DNA from: CAWFFV01 sp963814985
GTDB lineage: Bacteria; Chloroflexota; Ktedonobacteria; Ktedonobacterales; Ktedonobacteraceae
DNA length: 64,000 nt
Assembly (NCBI GenBank): GCA_963814985.1
Contig: CAWFFV010000101.1
Span: 1 to 64,000, forward strand
Direction of reading: 5' to 3'
Position 1 is the stretch's first letter. The number at the start of each line of letters is the position of its first letter. The notes under the pieces were generated by a model, which was given only the letters and a program-made list of their open reading frames with translations, was not told where the DNA came from and searched no databases. The position numbers were made by a program, and so were the translations under genes. Below are positions 39,193 through 48,882 of this stretch, one piece after another.

Positions 39193-39530
39193 TTAAGAAA
39201 TCGCTCTCATATGAACATACTTCCCCTGGACATAGATATCGCCATCTCTGGGGAATATAAAGTTAGTTTCTATGCCCCACCAGGAACGAAAGCTATAGAA
39301 CGTGGAATCCTGATGACTCCATTCGCTCACCTCTCCATGTTGACCCAGCCAGCGCAGGAACGCCTCTTGCGATCCATTGCGAACTTGTTGCGGGAGAAAC
39401 TCAATTTGAGAACGCAAATCTACCAAGACAAAGTCATGCATAAAGCTCTCCGTATGAGATCGGAGCAAATCACTCCATTCTCGTTCTCTCAATGAGCAAA
39501 ATCTATCCGTACACGATTCATTTTCATTTG
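39193..39530 (-). CDS. hypothetical protein next to the CRISPR array, possible frameshift near its start
   Basis: The main frame (39193-39492) codes 99 residues beginning at a TTG: REREWSDLLRSHTE, FVLVDLRSQIEFLP, SWWGIETNFIFPRDGDIYVQGKY. Just upstream, in the next frame, AGGAC plus ATG starts MKMNRVRIDFAH, which would run straight into it if one base were restored near 39495. No recognised family. The composition is protein-like. It is not a known cas gene. Confidence 0.45.
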
Positions 39531-39555
39531 TCCTGCAATTCTATAAATGAATTAC

Positions 39556-40466
39556 TTGCATCCCTCCACCGGGCTTCACAAGTCATTCCGACAGATGGCT
39601 CTTGCTGGGCCTGGAGAACTTGAATAGCTCATTTCAATCCCCACCGGGCTTCACAAGTCATTCCGACCGTTTCGATGCCAAAAACAAACATGACGATGAA
39701 ATCATGATTTCAATCCCCACCGGGCTTCACAAGTCATTCCGACCGTTTCGATGCCAAAAACAAACATGACGATGAAATCATGATTTCAATCCCCACCGGG
39801 CTTCACAAGTCATTCCGACCGTTTCGATGCCAAAAACAAACATGACGATGAAATCATGATTTCAATCCCCACCGGGCTTCACAAGTCATTCCGACCGTTT
39901 CGATGCCAAAAACAAACATGACGATGAAATCATGATTTCAATCCCCACCGGGCTTCACAAGTCATTCCGACCAAGGCAAAACTCGAAGTGCTCCTTCTCA
40001 AGATCGCTCGTTTCAATCCCCACCGGGCTTCACAAGTCATTCCGACTGCTGAGCGTACAACAGCCGAATGATATCAAGTTGTTTCAATCCCCACCGGGCT
40101 TCACAAGTCATTCCGACATAACCCTGCCTCGCATTGCAGTGATCGATGTTGACGAGTTTCAATCCCCACCGGGCTTCACAAGTCATTCCGACTCATGCAT
40201 ATTAAACCATTTTTTAGGATAAAGCAATGTTTCAATCCCCACCGGGCTTCACAAGTCATTCCGACACGCATTCATAGTGTTCACCGCGATAGGTAATTAT
40301 TGTTTCAATCCCCACCGGGCTTCACAAGTCATTCCGACGCAACTATGGCAAGAAGTGCTACCACATCAAGCAGTGCGGTTTCAATCCTCACCGGGCTTCA
40401 CAAGTCATTCCGACCTGTGGTATCCTTGGCATAAACTGCGATTAATTATCGTTTCAATCCCCACCG
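39556..40466 (-). CRISPR. CRISPR array, leader-distal part (repeats 1-12 and the first part of repeat 13)
   Basis: 37-base repeats that start GTTTCAATCCCC and end CATTCCGAC on the plus strand, with spacers of 36-39 bases. The first repeat (39556-39592) is degenerate over its first ten bases, the mark of a leader-distal end. Spacers 2-5 (39668-39934) are four identical copies. Read on the minus strand, the repeat ends ATTGAAAC, the usual 5' handle of type I and III crRNAs, so the array is transcribed leftward. Repeat 13 is cut at 40466 by an insertion sequence. No cas gene is nearby. Confidence 0.97.
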
Positions 40467-40527
40467 GAGGGTCGGCATTAATTTAAAATTAGAAAACTTT
40501 TTTGTCTAAAAATCAAGGTATTTTCTC

Positions 40528-40575
40528 TTGACAAAAGAGACGCTCCCTTGCAGAGTATTCATAGAAATTATCTCA
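40528..40575 (+). promoter_or_regulatory. transposase promoter region
   Basis: TTGACA at 40528-40533 lies at about -35 spacing from weak AGAGTATT-like -10 sequences; an AAAAGGAG ribosome binding site follows just before the transposase ATG. Confidence 0.35.
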
Positions 40576-40597
40576 CCCTGAAAAGGAGTCTGTTCCT

Positions 40598-41923
40598 ATG
40601 ATACTGCAATCTTTTCTCTTTGACCAGTCCACCTTCGAAAAATTCCAGGGATATGATCCCGTTGCTCTACGCTATCGCGCCTTTTTCTCTCTCATCGACT
40701 GGACACCCGTTCTTGAAGCAGAAGCTCTAAAAACTGCTCACCGCCGTCCTGCCCATCCTGAGACAGCCTACATCAAAGCCATGCTCGTCAAATTGTGCGA
40801 GGGAAAGCAATATATCACCGAACTGCGAAGCTATCTCCTCGAACATCCCATGCTTGTGGTCGAACTTGGCTTTCGCTTACATCTTGATCCCACTCATCCC
40901 TTCGGTTTCGATATTCACCGCTCACTCCCGAAAGATCGATGGTTGCGCGAAAAGCAGCACAGTCTCGATCATCTCCTTCTCCAAGATCTTTTTGCCGGAA
41001 CAATTCATGCATTGCAAGAAGAAATTCCGGAATTAGGCGAGACTATTGCTTTTGACGTAAAACATATTTACGCATGGGTGAAAGAGAATAATTTCCGCAC
41101 CTCCGTCAAAGAACGTTTTAATAAGGAAAAGCGATGTAAAGGCGATCCAGACTGCCGTGTTGGTGTCAAGTGCAGTACCAATATGGAACGCCCTGATGGT
41201 TCTAAGAAAGAAGTCAAGGAATATCTTTGGGGATATGGCACAGGCGTTGCTTCAGCTATTATGCCTCAATACGGGGATATTGTGCTTGCCGAATATACCC
41301 TCCCCTTTAATGAAGCTGATATCACCTATTACCCCGCTCTCTATCGTCAGGCTGTGAGCATCTTGAATCGCTTCCCTCGCTATATTACGGCTGATGCTGC
41401 TTTTGATGCCTGGTACATCTATCAAACGTGTGTCCATCATGGCGGATTTGCTGCTGTTCCCATCAATCATCACGGTCATACTCCTGTTACACGCGATACC
41501 GATGCTACGCCCATTTGTGAGAAAGGTCTGCGTATGCATCCCACAATCGCCTTCCAGCATACCAATGGCTATCAAGCTCAACGCTTCTGTTGTCCCCTGT
41601 TAGTACCTGAAGCAACGGGAGAAACCTGTAATCATGAACAGTTTCTCAAAGGCAAAGGTTGCATGAAAGATGTTAATTGGGAGGAAGGCGGGAAAATACG
41701 TGTCATGCTCGATAGAACCTCTTCACAATACAAAAGCATCTATCGTCAGCGTACCTCTGCTGAGCGGATCAATAGCCAATCGAAGGCACGAGGGGTGGAA
41801 CGACCAAAAGTACGCAATCGTCACTCTGTTCGCAACCTCAATACCTTAACGTATATCATTATTAATGTACGTGCATTAGTGCGAGCAAGATCCATTAATG
41901 CTCGCCCTCTACAAATAATTTAA
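40598..41923 (+). CDS. DDE transposase
   Basis: 441 residues, complete. DDE candidates: Asp in TIAFDVKHIYAW, Asp in YITADAAFDAWYIY and Glu in YRQRTSAERINSQSKARG, the last a common C-terminal signature of IS4/IS5/IS1182-type enzymes. A Cys-rich stretch lies between (KRCKGDPDCRVGVKC, then CNHEQFLKGKGC). AAAAGGAG precedes the ATG. The stop lies just inside the right inverted repeat. I cannot fix the IS family without a database. Confidence 0.92.
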   Translation: MILQSFLFDQSTFEKFQGYDPVALRYRAFFSLIDWTPVLEAEALKTAHRRPAHPETAYIKAMLVKLCEGKQYITELRSYLLEHPMLVVELGFRLHLDPTHPFGFDIHRSLPKDRWLREKQHSLDHLLLQDLFAGTIHALQEEIPELGETIAFDVKHIYAWVKENNFRTSVKERFNKEKRCKGDPDCRVGVKCSTNMERPDGSKKEVKEYLWGYGTGVASAIMPQYGDIVLAEYTLPFNEADITYYPALYRQAVSILNRFPRYITADAAFDAWYIYQTCVHHGGFAAVPINHHGHTPVTRDTDATPICEKGLRMHPTIAFQHTNGYQAQRFCCPLLVPEATGETCNHEQFLKGKGCMKDVNWEEGGKIRVMLDRTSSQYKSIYRQRTSAERINSQSKARGVERPKVRNRHSVRNLNTLTYIIINVRALVRARSINARPLQII

Positions 41924-41934
41924 TGCCGACCCTC

Positions 41935-44900
41935 CACCGGGCTTCACAAGTCATTCCGACGACATCGCGCACCGATTGGGCATAGCCTGGAGCACAGTTT
42001 CAATCCCCACCGGGCTTCACAAGTCATTCCGACGTTGGAGACGTGCCTGAAATCGCTGAAACATTCACGTCGTTTCAATCCCCACCGGGCTTCACAAGTC
42101 ATTCCGACAGTGATGACCACGTTAAATTCCTGGTGCAACTCAGCGGTTTCAATCCCCACCGGGCTTCACAAGTCATTCCGACATCACAGGACCGCTATAG
42201 ACTGGAATCTCTGGCGTTTCAATCCCCACCGGGCTTCACAAGTCATTCCGACTTGGTCGTTCCTGATGCCACCTATGATGGTGTGGTTGTTTCAATCCCC
42301 ACCGGGCTTCACAAGTCATTCCGACTCCCTGAAGCAACGAGACAACGCATGTCTGAGGCGGTGTTTCAATCCCCACCGGGCTTCACAAGTCATTCCGACA
42401 CGATAACGTTCCACGTGCGAGGCAAGGGAAACTGCGGTTTCAATCCCCACCGGGCTTCACAAGTCATTCCGACGTATCCCCACGCAGTGACTTTGAATGC
42501 ACCGGCAGCGTTTCAATCCCCACCGGGCTTCACAAGTCATTCCGACCAATTCAACAGGTGGTCCACTCTGCTGGTTCACTGGTTTCAATCCCCACCGGGC
42601 TTCACAAGTCATTCCGACGTAATGGATGTTCCGACCATGCCCACACGCAAACGAGTTTCAATCCCCACCGGGCTTCACAAGTCATTCCGACACAGAGTTG
42701 TGCCAGGCGCGGGCATTGAGTCCATAGGTGTTTCAATCCCCACCGGGCTTCACAAGTCATTCCGACGGAGCAACACTATGGGAACCAAGCATCTCGATCA
42801 GTTTCAATCCCCACCGGGCTTCACAAGTCATTCCGACGCGGTCAGGGTTGCACTTGTATTGGTGGCATCATTGTTTCAATCCCCACCGGGCTTCACAAGT
42901 CATTCCGACGCGGTCAGGGTTGCACTTGTATTGATGGCATCATAGTTTCAATCCCCACCGGGCTTCACAAGTCATTCCGACCATGGTGATGCTTATGCCA
43001 GATTGCGTGCGAAAGATAAATTTCAATCCCCACCGGGCTTCACAAGTCATTCCGACCTGACCAGCATCGGGTCCAGGTGACCAGACGTGCAATTTCAATC
43101 CCCACCGGGCTTCACAAGTCATTCCGACAGCACAAATTGATGGATGAGAAGCTAGAAAGCTGTTTCAATCCCCACCGGGCTTCACAAGTCATTCCGACGT
43201 AATGGATGTTCCGACCATGCCCACACGCAAACGAGTTTCAATCCCCACCGGGCTTCACAAGTCATTCCGACACAGAGTTGTGCCAGGCGCGGGCATTGAG
43301 TCCATGGTGTTTCAATCCCCACCGGGCTTCACAAGTCATTCCGACGGAGCAACACTATGGGAACCAAGCATCTCGATCAGTTTCAATCCCCACCGGGCTT
43401 CACAAGTCATTCCGACGCGGTCAGGGTTGCACTTGTATTGGTGGCATCATTGTTTCAATCCCCACCGGGCTTCACAAGTCATTCCGACGATATCCCATGA
43501 GTACTTGACATTTGTTCCAACAGTGGTTTCAATCCCCACCGGGCTTCACAAGTCATTCCGACCATGGTGATGCTTATGCCAGATTGCAGTGCAAAATATA
43601 GTTTCAATCCCCACCGGGCTTCACAAGTCATTCCGACAGGGAAAGAACAAATGTCTTACTACAATAGAGAATGTTTCAATCCCCACCGGGCTTCACAAGT
43701 CATTCCGACTCAAGCCTTCCTGATACAGCCAAAGAGAATTGCGTTTCAATCCCCACCGGGCTTCCACAAGTCATTCCGACCTCACATACGCCGTGACTCA
43801 CGCTCATTCTTTGAGTTTCAATCCCCACCGGGCTTCACAAGTTATTCCGACCTCGCCCTTTGCCGAAGATTGCCACGATCAAAGTTCGGGTTTCAATCCC
43901 CACCGGGCTTCACAAGTCATTCCGACGAAGAGGACAGCATTGCTCCCTGGAGGCCCTGAGGAGTTTCAATCCCCACCGGGCTTCACAAGTCATTCCGACC
44001 CGATCCAACGCATGAAATCGTAGAAGCTAAATAATGGTTTCAATCCCCACCGGGCTTCACAAGTCATTCCGACCGTTTGATAGGCTTGCGATGAGGTTTA
44101 CTGGAGGTTCAGTTTCAATCCCCACCGGGCTTCACAAGTCATTCCGACATTGGCTAGGTTGTTCATCATCTGAACAACCTTCCAGTTTCAATCCCCACCG
44201 GGCTTCACAAGTCATTCCGACCGAGTCTGTTCTACTGTTCTATGCGGAGGTGCCCGATTTCAATCCCCACCGGGCTTCACAAGTCATTCCGACTGCAAGC
44301 TCGTGGTCTCAAATGACCATGTGTTCCAGATCGTTTCAATCCCCACCGGGCTTCACAAGTCATTCCGACGTCACCAATGTCATCCGTGCCTGGGCTTCAG
44401 TGTCGTTTCAATCCCCACCGGGCTTCACAAGTCATTCCGACCGACCATAATCATCAGCGTAATCGACAATCACTTATCCTGGGTTTCAATCCCCACCGGG
44501 CTTCACAAGTCATTCCGACTCCATCCAGTGACTGTCATCATCATCCTCAGATCCTGTTTCAATCCCCACCGGGCTTCACAAGTCATTCCGACCCGTAACA
44601 TCGACTACTCCACCCACGGATAGAACCCGTTTCAATCCCCACCGGGCTTCACAAGTCATTCCGACCTGAATAATGGTCCTTACCAGTGATCCTTCATCGG
44701 GTTTCAATCCCCACCGGGCTTCACAAGTCATTCCAGACAAGATTCTCAGAAAAAAAAATGTTTCATAGACAAAATTTATGTTTCAATCCCCACCGGGCTT
44801 CACAAGTCATTCCGACGAATAAGAGGAGGAAGCGAGAAGGATGACCAACATAAGTTTCAATCCCCACCGGGCTTCACAAGTCATTCCGACACCACGAAGT

Positions 44901-46649
44901 AGAGTTCTCCTTCGCGGTCTTTGTCGTTTCAATCCCCACCGGGCTTCACAAGTCATTCCGACAAAGACAGAAGATTTTAGTTTCTGGAGACGTATAGGTT
45001 TCAATCCCCACCGGGCTTCACAAGTCATTCCGACTCTCCTTTCCAAAGTGTGTAGCTCACTAGATCGAGTTTCAATCCCCACCGGGCTTCACAAGTCATT
45101 CCGACTGTCACTCACGAACAGCCATGGATCGGCTTTACCTCGAATCGTTTCAATCCCCACCGGGCTTCACAAGTCATTCCGACACAGACGATGATACCTG
45201 AAAAGCAGTGCAATATGGAGTTTCAATCCCCACCGGGCTTCACAAGTCATTCCGACTCGGTGGGACACCTGGGCACTGGTTACAGTTTCAATCCCCACGG
45301 GCTTCACAAGTCATTCCGACATCAACGGAATCAAGCACGCTTTCGGACCAGTTTCAATCCCCACCGGGCTTCACAAGTCATTCCGACGCTCGGACAGTCG
45401 TAGCGTCCAGAGTTGATGAGCATTTCAATCCCCACCGGGCTTCACAAGTCATTCCGACGTTTGTGCATGTAAAAACTTACAGGGTTCCATGTTTAAATCC
45501 CCACCGGGCTTCACAAGTCATTCCGACAACCGCTGGCATATCTGCCATCCTGGTAAGGAGTTTCAATCCCCACCGGGCTTCACAAGTCATTCCGACTCTG
45601 TATGCTAGGTTGCTGAGAAGCAAGGTTTCAATCCCCACCGGGCTTCACAAGTCATTCCGACGCAACGGATTGAATGCAACTATTGAAAAAGTTGCCGTTT
45701 CAATCCCCACCGGGCTTCACAAGTCATTCCGACGTAAAAATTAATCACTGCTCGCAACAATGATGTTTCAATCCCCACCGGGCTTCACAAGTCATTCCGA
45801 AATCGCTAGCCTCATGAAGGCAGTGATGACACTGTTTCAATCCCCACCGGGCTTCACAAGTCATTCCGACTTGGATGCAACGGCGTGGTTAGAGGCAGCA
45901 TCAGTTTCAATCCCCACCGGGCTTCACAAGTCATTCCGACGCCAATGATATAAACTTTCTGCCGATATTATGAGGTTTCAATCCCCACCGGGCTTCACAA
46001 GTCATTCCGACCTACTATGGGGATCCTATGCCGCCAATCGATTGTTTCAATCCCCACCGGGCTTCACAAGTCATTCCGACATCCAGCTTTCGCGATGCTC
46101 ATCGGCCATATGTTTCAATCCCCACCGGGCTTCACAAGTCATTCCGACCGTCTCCGGGGGGCATTGCAGGAGGTCAAGGAACGGTTTCAATCCCCACCGG
46201 GCTTCACAAGTCATTCCGACTCAACGGTGTTATACGCCGGAGCCTGTCCAATCAGATTTCAATCCCCACCGGGCTTCACAAGTCATTCCGACATGCAAAA
46301 AAACCAGATCGAGAACAAAGCCGAAGTTTCAATCCCCACCGGGCTTCACAAGTCATTCCGACTTCTAGATTCCGCGCAAGTCGAGAGCGACATAATGGTT
46401 TCAATCCCCACCGGGCTTCACAAGTCATTCCGACACCTGTGAAGAGGGACGCAGATGAATACATGGTTTCAATCCCCACCGGGCTTCACAAGTCATTCCG
46501 ACATTAAAATGTCAGCAGAAAGAAACAGTTACACCATCTGTTTCAATCCCCACCGGGCTTCACAAGTCATTCCGACCAGTCGGTTGGGATGAGGAGTACG
46601 CCCGTGTACAAGGTTTCAATCCCCACCGGGCTTCACAAGTCATTCCGAC
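41935..46649 (-). CRISPR. CRISPR array, leader-proximal part (end of repeat 13 and repeats 14-78)
   Basis: Sixty-five full 37-base repeats plus the 3' remainder of repeat 13, same consensus as the left part, with spacers of about 33-39 bases. Nearly all repeats are identical. Exceptions are an extra C in the one at 43743, an extra A near the end of the one at 44701, a missing C at 45285, and first-base A in several. A block of spacers near 42582-42981 recurs, altered, at 43162-43637. The right-end repeat (46613-46649) is perfect, which places the leader to the right. Subtype is not assignable without cas genes. Confidence 0.98.
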
Positions 46650-46700
46650 GGCCTGGCGCTAGTATAGCATATCGAGCGGGAAAATACCAGGGTTTGCGAG
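46650..46700 (-). promoter_or_regulatory. putative CRISPR leader and promoter
   Basis: On the minus strand, TGCTATACT (extended -10, 46661-46669) lies 12 bases before the first leader-proximal repeat, so transcription would begin almost at the repeat. The -35 region is weak. The leader role is inferred from repeat polarity and the perfect terminal repeat. Confidence 0.45.
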
Positions 46701-46952
46701 ATGGTCTTCCGGAAGGCAGTTTTTGAAGCGGGTAATTCGGGCATTTATGCATACACCCTCTCTAGATCGGCCTGGGGAGCGGTGCGAGAGGCTCAGCTCA
46801 CGACCTCCTCCACGCACCCCTCTCGCAAAACTCAATTTCAGTGGCTAGACAACGAATACTATTTCCTCGGTCGGCGGTGGGCCACCGACCGTTTCGACTT
46901 TGTCGATGCAATTGGCGAAGCCATCTGGAAAACGTTGGATGGCTTCCTCGCT
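46701..46952. other. region beside the CRISPR leader, no firm gene
   Basis: A 96-codon plus-strand frame (46701-46991) is open but has no ribosome binding site and overlaps the end of the DUF2867 gene, so I do not call it. No cas1/cas2-like coding is seen on either strand. Confidence 0.35.
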
Positions 46953-47463
46953 TTATTTTATGCCCGCCTGCGCCATACGAGCAACAACTAGATGATGGAA
47001 CGGCCTGATGGCCTGAAAGTAGACCGGGCGAACCCGGTTGTGATAATGAACAATGGTGACCACATGGAAGCGCTTTTGTCGGTCTGCCAATGGTTCTACT
47101 ACCACGCCCAGGGTACCTTTGAGATGCTTATCACTATTGTACGCAAACCAGTAGTGCCTTTCTTCTGCCATGCATACCGTAAAGAAGCCCGTACGCTTCC
47201 CAATCTGCATCGGCACCATTTCCGGTGTGAGGAAGGCTCTAGAACCCATATGCTCCTGCCGCATCCCCAGAAAACGCACAAAAACAGCACGGACAGCAAA
47301 CAGCGATATCAGCCACGCAGGATGGTAGTTGAAGAAACCAGCGATAAACGTCCGCAGATCAACATCCCCAGTCACGGTCTTCACATCGATATGGTCTGCA
47401 TTGGCCAGCAATGGCTGAAATCTCTGGCAGGCTCAGAGCAGGAGAACAGCTTCTCTCTCGCAT
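46953..47463 (-). pseudogene. DUF2867-family protein, frameshift near the N-terminus
   Basis: From LLANADHIDVKTVTGDVDLRTF to the end the sequence matches DUF2867: RTGFFTVCMAEERHYWFAYNSDKHL, VTIVHYHNRVRPVYFQAIRPFHHLVVARM. That frame has no ATG start. One frame over, ATG 47463 behind AAAGGA starts MRERSCSPALSLPEIS, which fits the family's N-terminus, so a frameshift near 47415 is likely. Rejoined it has about 170 residues. Function of the family is unknown. Confidence 0.6.
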
Positions 47464-47464
47464 A

Positions 47465-47701
47465 TTAGGATTCCTTTTTGATCTGTTTCACCTCTTCTGG
47501 CGAGGTCCTTTCATCTTCGTAGAATGACAGCAAGCGCTCTTTATAATCCTGGAAATGCTGAAAATGGTGATAGAATGACTTTGTTTGCGAGGCAGCGAGC
47601 GTGGAAGTATGTTCACTTCGTCGCTCGCGAAGGAGCAAACAAAGACATTCAGGCAAAAAAACAAGACGATACCATCTATAGTATAACACAGGAAAACCCA
47701 T
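47465..47701 (-). CDS. possible small gene or gene fragment upstream of DUF2867
   Basis: 78 codons whose TAA ends one base before the DUF2867 ATG, a layout typical of coupled genes. The C-terminal half (FYHHFQHFQDYKERLLSFYEDERTSPEEVKQIKKES in two stretches of helix) looks like a regulator tail; the N-terminal half does not look like protein. It may be the remnant or frameshifted end of a longer gene. Family not recognised. Confidence 0.35.
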   Translation of the reverse strand: MGFPVLYYRWYRLVFLPECLCLLLRERRSEHTSTLAASQTKSFYHHFQHFQDYKERLLSFYEDERTSPEEVKQIKKES

Positions 47702-47813
47702 GAAGCCGCTTAGTACCTTAATCAGGCTCCGCTAGTACAAATAGTTCTTTCCTATACAACTCAAGCAGGGGCATGATAAACTCATATAAGAGAAATATGC
47801 AAGGAGGGCAACC

Positions 47814-48716
47814 GTGACCCAAGACCAGGGATTAGATCTTCCCTCAAATCCCCCCTCATCTCATTACGACAACCACACTCTTGATACTGAAAATCCGACA
47901 GAAATTGCTCGTTTGATAAATCAGGATCGTTTGTTCAGCAGGATAACAGGCGAACTGTTCTCTGAACAGGCAAATCAAGATTTTACAAATATACACTATA
48001 TCCTCGATATAGGATGTGGACCTGGCGCATGGGTCCTGAATGTTGCACATAAATACCCACATATAGAGGTCATAGGCATTGATAGCAATGAGAAGGTAGT
48101 CAAGTATGCACAGGCAAATGCACGTTCACAGGGTTTGAAGAACGCTTTTTTTGAAATCATGGATGCGACTCAACCGCTAGATTTTCCGCAGAACGTCTTT
48201 GATATTATAAATATACGTGCTATTGTAGGCTTTATACACACTTCTGTATGGCCTCAACTACTCCAGGAGTGCATGCGCATCATGCGGCCTGGGGGAATCA
48301 TTCGCCTCACTGAGAGCGATTGGGGATCATCCAATAGCCCTGCTTGTGAGAAATTGATTGGCATACTGATGCGAGCACTCTCCCAGACCGGACTCTGCTT
48401 TTCCACCAATGGGCACGCTTCTGGTATCACCGTTCGTTTGACTGATTTTCTGCATGAAGCAGGATGCTGCGAAGTACAAAAAAAGGTCTATCTGGTCGAT
48501 TTCTCCACAGGATCACAGGAATATGCCGACATCTATCAGAATTGTATGGTCGCCTTGCGCTTACTACGCCCTTTCCTTATAGCCACACAACAGATCAGTG
48601 AGCAAGATTTTGAGCCGCTGTACCAGCAAGCTCTCGCAGAGATGCTCTCAGACAATTTTTGTAATATCAGCTACATCGTTACAGCCTGGGGAAAAAAGCC
48701 ACTTTCTGACGTGTGA
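47814..48716 (+). CDS. class I SAM-dependent methyltransferase
   Basis: 300 residues from GTG 47814 behind AGGAGGG. Motif I is LDIGCGPGAWVLNVA near 64, acidic loop IGIDSN, motif II IMDATQPLDFPQNVFDIINIR, then MRPGGIIRLTESDWG. This is the UbiE/Methyltransf_25 type common in Chloroflexota. Substrate unknown. The region before residue 35 is variable. No clear operon partner. Confidence 0.88.
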   Translation: MTQDQGLDLPSNPPSSHYDNHTLDTENPTEIARLINQDRLFSRITGELFSEQANQDFTNIHYILDIGCGPGAWVLNVAHKYPHIEVIGIDSNEKVVKYAQANARSQGLKNAFFEIMDATQPLDFPQNVFDIINIRAIVGFIHTSVWPQLLQECMRIMRPGGIIRLTESDWGSSNSPACEKLIGILMRALSQTGLCFSTNGHASGITVRLTDFLHEAGCCEVQKKVYLVDFSTGSQEYADIYQNCMVALRLLRPFLIATQQISEQDFEPLYQQALAEMLSDNFCNISYIVTAWGKKPLSDV

Positions 48717-48882
48717 GACAAAAGGGGGAATTTTACATATTATTCATTCTGTGATAATATATACAAGTATTGCATGTTATACAGCGCTCCCTGATAGGAC
48801 GCCATAGCGATGTTGCATGTCAAACAGTATCCCATACCCTTGATGGACTGCACAGAAACTATAAGGATTGGGAGGGAACTCA

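Larger units (their letters stand above)
40467..41934 (+). mobile_element. 1468-bp insertion sequence inserted inside a CRISPR repeat
   Basis: Ends are 15-base perfect inverted repeats (GAGGGTCGGCATTAA at the left, its complement at the right). The flanks both read CACCG, a five-base target duplication taken from the middle of the CRISPR repeat; the ends could be shifted by a base, giving up to seven. One transposase gene fills the element. The element looks intact and recent because the TIRs are perfect and the repeat halves still match the consensus. Confidence 0.95.

Noticed and set aside
40467..41934. The transposase gene as a CRISPR-associated gene
   Set aside because: It has perfect TIRs and a target duplication, so it is an ordinary IS that happened to insert in a repeat.
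42043..46507. Long open frames running through the CRISPR array (for example 300 codons from 42043)
   Set aside because: They are translations of the repeat, rich in the same 11-12 residue string; no start signals, and the array explains them fully.
46701..46991. 96-codon plus-strand frame next to the CRISPR leader
   Set aside because: No ribosome binding site, overlaps the DUF2867 gene end, and no resemblance to Cas1, Cas2 or any known family.
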